44,182 nt of DNA from Anammoximicrobium sp032229885 (GTDB taxonomy: Bacteria > Planctomycetota > Planctomycetia > Pirellulales > Pirellulaceae): the NCBI GenBank assembly GCA_032229885.1, contig JAVYAJ010000205.1, forward strand, positions 1 to 44,182, read 5' to 3'. Made by a program: the position numbers and the translations under genes. Below are positions 1 to 10,597 of the stretch, in pieces. A model generated the notes under the pieces. That model saw nothing but the letters and a program-made list of their open reading frames with translations, ran no database searches and was not told the origin of the DNA. How positions within the stretch are numbered: position 1 is the first letter of the stretch; the number at the start of each line of letters is the position of its first letter.

Positions 1-100
1 ATGAATATGGCCTTCGGCCAAAAGAGGCACACGCGCGGCGCCAGCCCTGGGGCGTTGCCCCAGGCTACGGTGATCGGAGGCCTTCGGCCAAACAGACTCT
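1..100 (+). repeat. REP-like palindromic repeat, copy A
   Basis: Copy A of an intergenic repeat found five times here. It has a central perfect hairpin at 46-64 (8-bp arms, CCTGGGGC / GCCCCAGG, GTT loop) flanked on both sides by the 11-mer GGCCTTCGGCC (9-19 and 79-89), itself a 4-bp stem with a TTC loop. The window edge may cut its left end. Open frames through it are repeat-derived and not genes. Confidence 0.8.
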
Positions 101-136
101 TGGGTTGCGGGCGACAGCCCGCGTTAAGAAAAAGAA

Positions 137-359
137 ACAGAAGAAAAACCTGTTGCCCGATTCCTTTGCGAGCTGCGCGACGAACTCGTGACGACGTTGT
201 TCGAACCCCAGTCGATTGGGATCGAGCGGATCGCGTTGCACAGTCAGGCATCGCCGGACGGATTCTGGTACGACCAGGCGCAACGCGAGTGGGTGGCTGT
301 ACTGTGCGGATCCGCGAGGCTCCGATTCGAAGATTGTCCTGCTCCCCTTGAAACTGGAA
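137..359 (+). pseudogene. Decayed duplicate of the downstream cupin gene
   Basis: This stretch is clearly homologous to the intact cupin gene at 901-1218: the segments encoding ELRDELVTTL, ASPDGFWYDQ and GSARLRFED are recognisable in both. It lacks an ATG at the matching position (AAG AAA instead of ATG AAG). One base is missing near 162-170, which shifts the frame, and it falls apart after the RFED segment with further indels. The 3' third carrying the second cupin motif is lost. It is read as a dead tandem duplicate; a 63-residue open frame inside it is unlikely to be translated. Confidence 0.75.
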
Positions 360-379
360 TGTCGAGCCGTTTGGGTTAG

Positions 380-900
380 TATAGACCCATGCGGAGGTAC
401 TTTCCACGAGCAACGCAACCCGAAGGCATTTCACCCCCCCACAGAAGGCCGAGATTGTCCGCCGACATCTCGCCGGTAAAGAGGCCGTGTCGGGATCCAA
501 TCGCTGGACCGGGGCCGTCGATCCGACGGGAAAGGTTTGGTGAGGTGATTGGCGGTGGATCGCTGAGCTTCTACGTTCAGCAGAAGGATGTGGTGACGCC
601 GCGTTGCCAACAGTAAGTCATCCTCACGCCGACGGCCCGGCGAATCGGTTCCGTATTCTGGCGGCGGCGACCGAAGAGCAACTGGCACGAGTTCAGGGTG
701 AAGGGAACGGGTAGGCCTTGCGCCGGGGGGAGCTGGATGAGGACATCACTGTTCCCGGAATTGTAGCAGGCCACTTCCAGCTACCAGCGAAATAAGCGCC
801 GAACAGGATCACCGGAGCGAACGCGGGCGGGCGACCGAGACGCGTGATGCGCGCGAGTCGTGCGAAGATGCTGGTAACGACCAAGCGGAGAAAGAAGTAG
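380..900. other. Non-coding stretch with mobile-element debris
   Basis: About 520 bases between the dead and live cupin copies. Apart from the transposase scrap at 397-490 no credible gene is seen. Short frames on either strand (for example the minus frame covering 693-900) lack a recognisable domain. The stretch separates the two cupin copies and probably records an insertion and later decay. Confidence 0.5.
397..490 (+). mobile_element. Remnant of an IS3-type transposase OrfA N-terminus
   Basis: One frame here reads TRRHFTPPQKAEIVRRHLAG, followed by KEAVS. That is the typical start of the helix-turn-helix OrfA protein of IS3-like elements common in planctomycetes. Homology stops at once afterwards and no OrfB or terminal repeats are seen, so this is a short dead scrap. 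Family assignment is from recall of the motif. Confidence 0.5.
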
Positions 901-1218
901 ATGAAGAACCTGTTGTCCGATATCCCCCGCGAGCTGCGCGACGAACTCGTGACGACGCTGCTCGAGGCCGAGTCGATCCGGATCGAGCGGATCGTGTCGT
1001 ACGGCCAGGCGTCGCCGGACGGATTCTGGTACGACCAGTCGCAACACGAGTGGGTGGCCGTGCTGCGCGGATCCGCAAGGCTCCGATTCGAGGATGACGA
1101 CGCGTCGATTCCGATGGAGCAGGGCGATTTCATCAACATCCCCGCGGGCCGGCGCCACCGGGTCGAGTGGACGACGCCGGACGAACCGACCGTCTGGCTT
1201 GCGATCCACTACGCCTGA
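901..1218 (+). CDS. Small cupin-domain protein
   Basis: A 105-residue single-domain cupin, a typical size for stand-alone cupin_2 proteins. The first half has the pattern WYDQSQHEWVAVLRGSARL (cupin motif 1 region, receptor strand plus G). The second half has GDFINIPAGRRHRVEW, the usual G-D-x-x-x-I-P-A-G-x-x-H of motif 2; the histidine is a probable metal ligand. A purine-rich GGAGAAAG lies about ten bases before the ATG. Substrate is unknown; such proteins may be metal-dependent isomerases, dioxygenases or sensors. A broken copy lies upstream at 137-359, which supports this being the retained functional copy. The gene converges on the SDR gene at 1413. Confidence 0.85.
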   Translation: MKNLLSDIPRELRDELVTTLLEAESIRIERIVSYGQASPDGFWYDQSQHEWVAVLRGSARLRFEDDDASIPMEQGDFINIPAGRRHRVEWTTPDEPTVWLAIHYA

Positions 1219-1412
1219 CCGTGACGAACACGCGGAATGAACGTCCGCCGTGCGCCGCGAGATTCCAGCGGTGGGCGGTCGGCATATCGTCGGAGGCTGC
1301 TGTCGGGGCGCTACGTCCGTCCGTTCGGGATCTACGGCTGCAGGGGGGCGGGCGTGGCCCGCGCGTCGCTTACGTTACGGACCGCGGGACGTCTGGCGAT
1401 CCGCGCCGCGCC

Positions 1413-2183
1413 CTACACCGAGCGCGGCAGGGTGATCCCGCCGTCGACCAGCAACGTGGCGCCGCTCATGTAGGAATGGCGGGGGTCGCACAGGACGAGA
1501 ATCGCGTCGGCCATCTCCTCCGACGTGCCCAGCCGTCCGAGCGGGATCGTGCCGCCCGCGCTGCGCAGCTCTTCCTCGGTTGCGTGTTTGCGCTCGCCGG
1601 GCGTATCGGTCCAACCGGGATGCAGGATGTTCACGCGAATTCGGAACGGAGCCAGCTCGACCACCGCCGTCTTGGCCATGTGGTCGACGGCGGCTTTGGA
1701 GATGTTGTACGCCATGCAGTTGGGGTACGGCATGAAGGCATGAGGCGAGCTGACCATCACGATCGCGCCGCCGGAACCTTGGTCGATCATCCGTTGCGAA
1801 GCCGCTCGCATCAGATAAAACGCGCCCCACATCGTCACATCGACCGTCCGGCGAAAGCCCGCCATATCGGCTTTGTAGAACGGTTCGCGCTGGCTGAACG
1901 CCGCGTTGCTGACGGCGATCTCGACAGCCCCGAAACGGTCCACCGCCTGGGCCACCAGGCCTTCGACCGCCTGCTGATCGGCCACGTCGGCTTGGACGGC
2001 GATCGCCTGAGCTCCCGCGCGCTGGACCGCTTCGACGACTTCGGCGGCGGCCGCGGCGTGCGCGCGGTAATTGACGACGACGTTTGCGCCGGACCGCCCC
2101 AGCGCGATCGCCGCCGCGCGCCCGATGCCCAAGCTGGCCCCGGTTACGATGGCCGTTTTTCCTCGTAGATCGACATTGGCCAC
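1413..2183 (-). CDS. SDR-family NAD(P)-dependent oxidoreductase
   Basis: A 256-residue classical short-chain dehydrogenase/reductase. The Rossmann nucleotide-binding motif TGASLGIG is at residues 14-21, the NAA-type motif appears as SNAAF near residue 95, a serine sits in VMVSSP, and the YNISK catalytic pair is Tyr159/Lys163. The C-terminus ends in the usual MSGATLLVDGG. The start is a GTG at 2183, chosen because AGGAGAG lies six bases before it and the protein then begins right at the fold; the frame is open much further upstream, but that part is only a shadow of the neighbouring gene. It lies 83 bp downstream of a Gfo/Idh/MocA gene on the same strand, so the two are probably co-transcribed and may act on the same sugar-type substrate. 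Substrate not identifiable. Confidence 0.9.
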   Translation of the reverse strand: MANVDLRGKTAIVTGASLGIGRAAAIALGRSGANVVVNYRAHAAAAAEVVEAVQRAGAQAIAVQADVADQQAVEGLVAQAVDRFGAVEIAVSNAAFSQREPFYKADMAGFRRTVDVTMWGAFYLMRAASQRMIDQGSGGAIVMVSSPHAFMPYPNCMAYNISKAAVDHMAKTAVVELAPFRIRVNILHPGWTDTPGERKHATEEELRSAGGTIPLGRLGTSEEMADAILVLCDPRHSYMSGATLLVDGGITLPRSV

Positions 2184-2266
2184 GGTTCTCTCCTGCGGAA
2201 AAAGCGCGAACTCGGCCCGGGCGGCTCGCGCCGAAGGTCTAACACGTCGAATCAGGCCTTGCCGGC

Positions 2267-3526
2267 TCACAGCGCCCATGGTTCTCGTTGCGGTCGATCG
2301 ATCCAGCGATTCGCTTCGTCGTCGTCGATGATCCGCTCGGCGACCGGGTCGAACTTCAGCGCGCGGCCCGTCCAAAAAGCGATGTTGGCCAGATGGCAGG
2401 TCGCCACGGTGCGGTGGGCGAGTTCGATATCGCGAAACGGCGGTTGGCGAGTGCGGACGCAATGCAGAAAGTCGCCAAAAATACCGGGGCCGCGATAATT
2501 TGGGATGTGGATGTCGGGCGCTGCCGTTCGAGGCTGGTCGCGAGCCGGGACTTCGCCGTGCGTGCCCTTGAAGGCCAGCGGACCACCACCCCAGGCGCCG
2601 CCCAGATACATCCGCACGCCGTTGGCATACTCGAACGTGAGCTGTTTGTGCTGTCGGCCATCGGGCGGCGTGATCTTGATCGGCAGCGGCTGGTCGTGCA
2701 GGCGCGCCGCGAACAGCGCGCCGCCGATGTGGTGCGCGCCCCAGTCGGTCATGCCGCCTCCGGAAAAATCGCGACACCCGCGCCACGTCGACGGGTGATA
2801 GCCCTTGTTGTACGGTCGCCATGGCGCCGGCCCCACCCACCGGTCCCAGTCCAGCCACTCTGGAGTCGGCTCGGCGGGCAGCAGCATCTCGTTCGACGGG
2901 CCGCCGATGTTCACCCAGATCTCCTGCAACTGACCGCACCTGCCGGACCACAACATGCGATGGTACCAGTTGTAGTCTTCCCACACTCGCTGGCTGCCGC
3001 CGGAGAAGATCCGCCCGTATCGCCGGGCCGTGTCGACCATGATCCGGCCCTCGCGAACCGTGAGCGACTCGGGTTTTTCGCAGAACACGTCCTTGCCATT
3101 GCGCATCGCCTCGCAGGTTATCAAGGCGTGCCAATGGTCGGGCGTACCGCAGAACACGGCGTCGATGTCCGACCGGGCGCACAGCTCGCGGTAGTCCACA
3201 TAGGCGCCGCACCCGGCGTACTGGCCACTGGCCTTCGCCTGGGCGTAATGCTGTTCGACCCGCGTTTGCGCCCGATCGCGATGCTGCGCGTCGACATCGC
3301 AGACGGCCAGCGTTTGGACCTCGGGGAACGCGATGAAGCTCCGCATGTCGTCCAGCCCCCGACCGCCGACGCCCACAAAGCCCATGGTGATCCGTTCGCT
3401 GGGCGCGGGCCGGCCGTTGCCGCCCAGCGCTGTGGACGCCACGATGTACGGGGCCGCTACGCTCGCGGCTGTCGCAGTCAAAAACGTTCGCCGCCCGAGC
3501 CGCCGCTGGCCTGTCTCCGTCATCAT
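2267..3526 (-). CDS. Gfo/Idh/MocA-family oxidoreductase with Tat signal
   Basis: About 419 residues. The N-terminus carries a twin-arginine signal (GRRTFLT, residues 11-17, then a short hydrophobic Ala-rich stretch), so export folded to the periplasm is likely. The Rossmann motif GFVGVGGRG follows, then AVCDVD, and the family hallmark CEKPES with catalytic-region Lys151. The C-terminal half has GGGMTDWGAHHIG, typical of the planctomycete branch of GFO_IDH_MocA. The ATG at 3526 is preferred over a GTG two codons upstream because CGGGAG then sits five bases away. Substrate unknown; the family handles sugars and inositols with NAD(P). It lies 83 bp upstream of the SDR gene, a likely operon. Confidence 0.9.
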   Translation of the reverse strand: MMTETGQRRLGRRTFLTATAASVAAPYIVASTALGGNGRPAPSERITMGFVGVGGRGLDDMRSFIAFPEVQTLAVCDVDAQHRDRAQTRVEQHYAQAKASGQYAGCGAYVDYRELCARSDIDAVFCGTPDHWHALITCEAMRNGKDVFCEKPESLTVREGRIMVDTARRYGRIFSGGSQRVWEDYNWYHRMLWSGRCGQLQEIWVNIGGPSNEMLLPAEPTPEWLDWDRWVGPAPWRPYNKGYHPSTWRGCRDFSGGGMTDWGAHHIGGALFAARLHDQPLPIKITPPDGRQHKQLTFEYANGVRMYLGGAWGGGPLAFKGTHGEVPARDQPRTAAPDIHIPNYRGPGIFGDFLHCVRTRQPPFRDIELAHRTVATCHLANIAFWTGRALKFDPVAERIIDDDEANRWIDRPQREPWAL

Positions 3527-3759
3527 GTACACTCCCGCAAAACGTCCGGTAAATCAGCTTCGGGCCGCCGCACGCAACGCCGCCCCGGGGCGGCTGCCAA
3601 AGCACTGCTCAGCCTATGTCTGCCTTCCGGCGATGTCAATTGCCAGTGAGACGCATCTACCGGAGCGGCGTATCACGAGGATGTTCCGTTGGCGTGGCTG
3701 TCGCGGGATGGGTGGCTCGCGGGCGCCCCGCGGAGGCGCGGACCGGGCCGCGTGCACGC

Positions 3760-3765
3760 TATAAT
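3760..3765 (+). promoter_or_regulatory. Candidate -10 box for the kdsB-pyrG operon
   Basis: A perfect TATAAT stands 50 bases before the kdsB ATG, in the context GCACGCTATAATCTCG. No good -35 hexamer is visible at the right distance. The call rests on the -10 alone and on its position in an otherwise GC-rich leader. Confidence 0.45.
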
Positions 3766-3815
3766 CTCGTCCTGGCAATCGCCGCGCACTACACCTGCGA
3801 CCGAGAGATCAATCG

Positions 3816-4790
3816 ATGAATGCGTCAGAGATAATCGAATTGGTGACGCGAGTTCCGTTCACGCCCCTGATGCTGCATTTGAGCGACGGGACCGCGATTC
3901 CGGTTCAGCATCCGTCCCAGATTGCCGCGCGCCCAGGCGGCGCAGCGTGCGTCGTCTACGACGGCGACGATCCGCGACGCTTGGTCAACTACCGAGAGAT
4001 CGCCCGCGTCGCCACGGCGCCGCCGGTCGAAGCGAGCGTCCCGCCCAGCCAGATCGTCATTCCGGCGCGGCTGGCATCGACGCGGCTGCCGCGCAAACTG
4101 CTGTTGCGCGAGACGGGGAAAACGCTCTTGCAGCACACCTACGAGTCCGCCAGCCGCGCCGCGAAGCCACAGGGGGTTTGCGTGGCCGCCGACCACGCGG
4201 AGATCGCGGACGAGGTCAGCCGCTTTGGCGGCCGGGTGTTCATGACGGATCCGGCGGCCGCCAGCGGCACGGATCGGGTCGCCGAGGTCGCACGACAAAT
4301 GCCAGAGGCCCAGATCATCGTCAACGTCCAGGGCGACGAGCCGGAAATCTCCGGCGCGGCGATCGATCTGGCGATCGGGCTGCTCGAAGATTGCCCGGAT
4401 GCGCTGATGGCCACGCTGGCTGCGCCGATCCGCAGCCGCGAGACGCTCGAAGACCCCGCCTGCGTCAAAGTCGTTTTTGACGACCATCGGAGGGCGTTGT
4501 ACTTCAGCCGCAGCCCGATCCCGTACGTTCGCCAATGGGACGACGGCTTGCTGGCGGACGACCCGCCGCACTTTCACCAGCATATCGGGCTGTACGCCTA
4601 TCGGCGCGATTTTCTGTTGCGTCTGGCCGACCTGCCGCGGTCGGATCCCGAGAAGCTCGAGAGCCTCGAGCAACTTCGCGTCCTGGCCGCCGGACAGACG
4701 ATCCTGATCGGCGTCATCGACGAACCGACGATCGGCATCGACACCGAGAAAGACTATCGGGCCTTTGTCAGACGAACGCTGAATTGCTAA
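3816..4790 (+). CDS. kdsB: 3-deoxy-manno-octulosonate cytidylyltransferase with extra N-terminal domain
   Basis: A 324-residue protein whose residues about 78-324 are KdsB, the CMP-Kdo synthetase that activates Kdo with CTP for lipopolysaccharide core assembly in the cytoplasm. Visible hallmarks are IVIPARLASTRLP (residues 80-92), VNVQGDEPEI, YFSRSPIPY, HIGLYAYRRDFL, LESLEQLR and GIDTEKDY. Family members are normally about 245-255 residues and begin at the IPAR motif. Here about 70 residues precede it, beginning MNASEIIELVTRVPFTPL, with a pattern like small stand-alone planctomycete proteins of the type 'xPFxPFxLHLxDG'. No alternative ATG or GTG with a ribosome site is seen at the KdsB boundary, so a fusion is likely. 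pyrG, which makes its substrate CTP, starts 41 bp downstream. Confidence 0.9.
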   Translation: MNASEIIELVTRVPFTPLMLHLSDGTAIPVQHPSQIAARPGGAACVVYDGDDPRRLVNYREIARVATAPPVEASVPPSQIVIPARLASTRLPRKLLLRETGKTLLQHTYESASRAAKPQGVCVAADHAEIADEVSRFGGRVFMTDPAAASGTDRVAEVARQMPEAQIIVNVQGDEPEISGAAIDLAIGLLEDCPDALMATLAAPIRSRETLEDPACVKVVFDDHRRALYFSRSPIPYVRQWDDGLLADDPPHFHQHIGLYAYRRDFLLRLADLPRSDPEKLESLEQLRVLAAGQTILIGVIDEPTIGIDTEKDYRAFVRRTLNC

Positions 4791-4831
4791 GATGTCGGCC
4801 TGATGGTCGCTCGACACCATAAGCTATCAGG

Positions 4832-6478
<1,647 letters not shown>

Positions 6479-6495
6479 GTCGGAGGCCCTACGTG

Positions 6496-6957
6496 ATGAG
6501 CGATCCCAGAGCCCAGTCCCCAGCAGAACCTCGTCCAGAGCCCAACATCGTCGTCGACGAGGATTGGAAGAGCCGCGTCCAGGCGGAAAAGGAAGCCGCC
6601 GCCAAGAAGCGAGACGCCGAGCAACCAGACGCGCCTCCTGCCACCGACGATGTCCGGGACGCCGACGCGCGTTCGGGGCCCCTTCCGCCAGCCTCGTTCG
6701 AGCTGCTGGTCGGCATGCTGTGGACGCAAGCCGTGGCTGCGATGGGCAAAATGCCCGATCCCGTCGAAGGCCACGCGGTCGTGCGGCCGGACGTCGCCAA
6801 GCATTATATCGATATGCTGAACATGCTCGAGCAGAAGACCAAGGGGAACCTGACCTCGAACGAAGCGGAAATGCTGAGTGGCTTGGTGCACGAGCTGCGC
6901 ATGATGTTCCTCACCATCCGGCGCGAGCCGGCGTCAGACGGACAGGCCGCAGGATAG
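6496..6957 (+). CDS. DUF1844 family protein
   Basis: A 153-residue protein. The first 70 residues are charged and Pro/Ala-rich, probably disordered. Residues about 75-145 match the DUF1844 pattern: FELLVGMLWTQAVAAMGKMP, then VRPDVAKHYIDMLNMLEQKT, KGNL and MLSGLVHELRMMF. This is a small helical domain of unknown function that in planctomycetes often sits beside pyrG. ATG at 6496 is chosen because CGGAGG lies nine bases upstream and because it follows the pyrG stop by only 17 bases. Third gene of the operon; role unknown. Confidence 0.85.
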   Translation: MSDPRAQSPAEPRPEPNIVVDEDWKSRVQAEKEAAAKKRDAEQPDAPPATDDVRDADARSGPLPPASFELLVGMLWTQAVAAMGKMPDPVEGHAVVRPDVAKHYIDMLNMLEQKTKGNLTSNEAEMLSGLVHELRMMFLTIRREPASDGQAAG

Positions 6958-7012
6958 CCTTGGATCTCGCCGCGCCTGAATACCCGAGACCGCACTTCTG
7001 GCGCCCGCCGCC

Positions 7013-10000
7013 TCAGTCCCGATCGGCCGCGGTGACCGGGGCCAAGGCCACATCGGCCGTGCGCCGCTCGGCGGCTCGACGATAGTCGATGCGCACCGTC
7101 TCGCCCGTCATTTTCTCCGCCGTTGCTTCGTACAGCTCGTCGGGCAGCCGGACGGCTCGACCGTCGATCTGCCGGACGACATCGCCGGGCTGCAACCCGG
7201 TGCGGGCCGCGGGCGATCTGGCTGCCACCGACTGGACCGCAAGACCTTCGGGCGAGATGACCAGTCGAGCGCCGATCGTCGGCGCCGCGGCTCGCAACCA
7301 GCGGCCCCACACCTCGCCGGCTCGCAGGCGGTCGAGGATCTTCGACGCCTCGGGCAGGACGCCGTAGACCGCGCCTCCGAACCGGCTGGCCGCCGCGTGG
7401 ACGCCGACCAACCTGCCCCAGCGCGTGAACAGGCCGCCGCCGTACGTCCCACCGGGCACAACGGCGTCGGTCCAGAGCTGTGCGCCGACCAACCGGCGAA
7501 CGTTGGCGATGGTGACGGCGGACGCTGCTTGCCGATCGCGCAGCGACAAGCCGGCTGCGCAATAAAATGTCCGTTCGTCCAAGCGCGTAAAGTTTTCGAC
7601 GTCGATGCCCGGATACGCTTCCTCGCCCGCGATCTTGACCATGCCCACGCCGGCCTCGCGGAATACGCCACCCGTTTGGCCGGCGACCGTCCGCCCGTCG
7701 GCCAAGGTGACTTGGACCGGGCGATTCGGCGCGGCGATCGGGCTTCCCGTCGTAAGGATGTCGCCGTTGCGGCCGACGAGCGTGCCCGCGGCCACGTGGC
7801 CGCCGCCAAAATCGATCGTCACCGTGGCCGGCGAGACGCGCGGTTGCACGCCGGTCGTCGCCGCTTCGTGGTCCGCCGCGGAGAACACAGGCGACGGCAG
7901 GGGAAGGAAGCGAAAGTCGTCCCATGTCCGCGCAAGATAGATCTGATCGAACAGCGCGCCTTGGCCGTCGGGCGCGGCGAGCGTGATCCCGTCGATATCC
8001 AGCTCGCCGAAATCCGCGTACACGTCGCGGGTCACCACGGTCCACTCGTCGCGCAGCTCGCGGTCATAGGCGCGGCGCGCCAGCGGCAGAGCGGGAGCGC
8101 CGGTTCCCGCGTCGTACCACGCCGGACGTCGGTCCGCCTGGGCATGTGTCAATTGCACGCTGATCCGACCTCCGCCCTGCTTGCGAAACGCAAATCGCAG
8201 CAGACGAAACTCGCCCCACGCCGGCTGCTCGCGGATCGCCAGCGGGCGAGGCAACTTCAGATGATAGTGCGGCCCGATCGCCAGCCGGACGGCTTTGTCG
8301 CCTGCGTAGCGATCCGCGGTCACCAGTTCGGCCGGGGCCGGCCCAGGCGGCGGGTCTGATCGCGGAGAATCGCCGACGCGCTCGGCGAGTTGCGCCACGA
8401 ACAGGCCTTCGTCCTCGAACAGCTCGCACACCATCGGCAGACGCTCGCCGGTGACGATCCCCTGCCACAAGGTCGCCGTGTTCTGGTCGTCGGGCGGTTG
8501 GAGGATTTCGAGTTGGACGTCCCGCGCGCCCGCCGCCACGTAGTCTTTCAGCGAGACAACCAGCGGATTGACTTCGGCGCGCCACTTGTCCGAATAGGGC
8601 AGCGCGTCGTCCAACGCCGGTTCGCCATCCATCAACACGTGGACGCGAGGCGCATCCTTCGCCGTGCGGCTCTGGCTGACGGACACGAGCAGCCACTGGT
8701 CGCGCTCGTCAAGCTTTAGCCGTCGCCCCAGCCGCAGCGGCTGGGCGCCTGCGCACGTCGCCCGCAGAAACGCGGGGGAACGTCCCTGCAGTTCGCGGAA
8801 TACGCTGGGCCAGCTCGCGTCCGAGGCGAACGTCGCCTGCCAGTCGCCCAGGGCAGGCATCTCGCGCAGCACGCGCCGCCGGATCTCGGCCCGCAGTCGG
8901 TCCGGATCCAGCTCGAGGACCGGTTCCAGCCAATCGGCACAGTCGCGGATGTCCAGCGGATCCGCCCCGGGTGGACGCTGGTCGTGCGCCGGATCCACAA
9001 CCAGCGACAACGTGCGCTCGATCTCGGACGCGGCGGGCAGTCCGAGCCGCCCGGCGTTCTGCGTGTCCGCCGAGCCCACGAGGACCCGGCTCTGGAACAG
9101 CGGCGGCGACGCGGGATCGCCCACACGAATGATCCCCTGGATACAGCCGCCCGGCCCGACGATGCGATCTAGGCCCAACTCGGTTCGTAGCGCGACGCCC
9201 AGCGGGGTCAGCGGAAATCGCAGTTGGCTCGGCGCATGAACCCCGAATCCCCAGCCGAACTCGCGCCCGCCGCTGTGCAGCCTTTGGCCTAACACGTTTC
9301 GGTTCAATTGCGGAGGCCAGGTCGCGATCGTTGCCGAAGCAGTCTGGCCGACGCCCGTCGGCGACACGCGCGACAGCAGGACATCCGTCGGAACGAACAG
9401 CCGCCGCACCGCCACGTGGGCGCAAGGAACGTACAGGACGTCCAACGCCCAGGCAGGTTGCACGCCGTGTGCCCAATTCTGCCACTGCTCGGCGCCGCCC
9501 CAGGCGAAGACAGTCAGCCGGTCGAGCGCGGTCGTCGCGATCAGGCCATCGTCGGTTTCCAACTGCAGCAACCGCGCGTGCGGATCCGGCCCCAGCACGG
9601 CCAACTCGTCGAGATAGTCTTCCCAGAAATCTCGCTGCGGGAAATGCAACTCGGCCATTTCGGCCAGCGCGACACGGCGCACGGCGTCCTGGGCCAGCAG
9701 CGATGCCTGTTGGCCGTCGAACCGAACGGCGCGGAACGGAATCGAGCTGCCGTCGCGCAGGAAAGCCGTGCCCGGGCGATACTGCGACGCGGCCCGTCGC
9801 TGCCAGACAATGCGGCGCACAAAGCGGGCGCGCACGCGAACCGACAGCTCGTCCGGCGACCGGGGGCCGCGCCACACGAACGTCGGCCGCACAACCCAAT
9901 GAGGAGACTGTTGCTCGGGCACGGCAGAAGGCGACTCGCGATACTCGACCGCGATGCCCGGCAGGCAATCACCGGAAAATAGCTCGACGAACGCCGCGGG

Positions 10001-10237
10001 CGGGTCGCCCGGCGTCAACTGGCGGTCGCGCAACCAGACCAGCGGATTGTCGTGCTCGAGCAGCGGACGCCCGTCCAGCGTGGGCATCGCATCGGCGGCG
10101 TGCCAATTCGCCAACGCATCGCCGGTGATCATCGAACCATCACGCAGCTTCGCTTCGAATCGCGATGGACGTTGAGCCATCGCCGCCGAGGCGGGCACGA
10201 GCAAACCGAGCAACAGCCAGATCAAGCGTGGTTTCAT
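7013..10237 (-). CDS. Secreted NPCBM / degenerate trypsin-fold / PDZ protein
   Basis: A 1074-residue protein with a clear Sec signal (MKPRLIWLLLGLLVPASAAMA). Residues about 300-420 contain a NPCBM-type carbohydrate-binding pattern (REFGWGFGVHAPSQLRF, then TELGLDR). From about residue 815 it resembles an HtrA/DegP protease (GTLVGRNGDILTTGSPI, MVKIAGEE, GGTYGGGLFTRWGRLVGVH), followed by a PDZ domain (about 990-1065: ARTGLQPGDVVRQIDGRAV). The protease triad appears lost: the usual TNxHVV is TTGSPI, D-L-A-V-L-K is GVGMVKI, and GNSGGP is GTYGGG. It is thus probably a non-catalytic scaffold or binding protein in the periplasm or envelope. It stands alone on the minus strand, convergent with the pyrG operon. 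The middle part (420-800) is not recognised. Confidence 0.8.
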   Translation of the reverse strand: MKPRLIWLLLGLLVPASAAMAQRPSRFEAKLRDGSMITGDALANWHAADAMPTLDGRPLLEHDNPLVWLRDRQLTPGDPPAAFVELFSGDCLPGIAVEYRESPSAVPEQQSPHWVVRPTFVWRGPRSPDELSVRVRARFVRRIVWQRRAASQYRPGTAFLRDGSSIPFRAVRFDGQQASLLAQDAVRRVALAEMAELHFPQRDFWEDYLDELAVLGPDPHARLLQLETDDGLIATTALDRLTVFAWGGAEQWQNWAHGVQPAWALDVLYVPCAHVAVRRLFVPTDVLLSRVSPTGVGQTASATIATWPPQLNRNVLGQRLHSGGREFGWGFGVHAPSQLRFPLTPLGVALRTELGLDRIVGPGGCIQGIIRVGDPASPPLFQSRVLVGSADTQNAGRLGLPAASEIERTLSLVVDPAHDQRPPGADPLDIRDCADWLEPVLELDPDRLRAEIRRRVLREMPALGDWQATFASDASWPSVFRELQGRSPAFLRATCAGAQPLRLGRRLKLDERDQWLLVSVSQSRTAKDAPRVHVLMDGEPALDDALPYSDKWRAEVNPLVVSLKDYVAAGARDVQLEILQPPDDQNTATLWQGIVTGERLPMVCELFEDEGLFVAQLAERVGDSPRSDPPPGPAPAELVTADRYAGDKAVRLAIGPHYHLKLPRPLAIREQPAWGEFRLLRFAFRKQGGGRISVQLTHAQADRRPAWYDAGTGAPALPLARRAYDRELRDEWTVVTRDVYADFGELDIDGITLAAPDGQGALFDQIYLARTWDDFRFLPLPSPVFSAADHEAATTGVQPRVSPATVTIDFGGGHVAAGTLVGRNGDILTTGSPIAAPNRPVQVTLADGRTVAGQTGGVFREAGVGMVKIAGEEAYPGIDVENFTRLDERTFYCAAGLSLRDRQAASAVTIANVRRLVGAQLWTDAVVPGGTYGGGLFTRWGRLVGVHAAASRFGGAVYGVLPEASKILDRLRAGEVWGRWLRAAAPTIGARLVISPEGLAVQSVAARSPAARTGLQPGDVVRQIDGRAVRLPDELYEATAEKMTGETVRIDYRRAAERRTADVALAPVTAADRD

Positions 10238-10597
10238 GCGTCTTGAAAGTCCCGGTCTGTCTCTGCCTCCGCGCGTCGCGACGGGCGGCTCAGGTCTGTG
10301 GCCGCGTTTGCGTCGTCGTGGATCCTCGCCCTACTCGGATTCGTAGACCGCCCCCGGATCCGGATTCGACCAACGCTTCGCCAGGAGAAGCTTTGCCCGA
10401 GTCGAACCGTCCGTAGCAGGCGAAATCCAACATCCGCGCCGCGAGGCTTGTTATCATCCGCCGCCACCGACACACCGGCTCGCACGCGCCTGCGACGCGC
10501 GGCCCATACTAGCCGATGATCGCTCGCTTCGCTACGATGACACGGGTGGCGGGGGCGACACACGTCGTTCGCCGGCGGACGGACGGAGGCAAGCAAC
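10238..10597. other. Intergenic region upstream of cutA
   Basis: About 360 bases between two divergently oriented genes. It must hold the promoters of both. TACGAT at 10533-10538 is a possible -10 for cutA without a convincing -35. No gene, RNA or repeat recognised. Confidence 0.4.

Noticed and set aside
2184..3605. Extension of the SDR frame to a 730-residue fusion protein
   Set aside because: The extra part is the out-of-frame shadow of the Gfo/Idh/MocA gene; the GTG at 2183 has a good ribosome site exactly at the SDR fold start.
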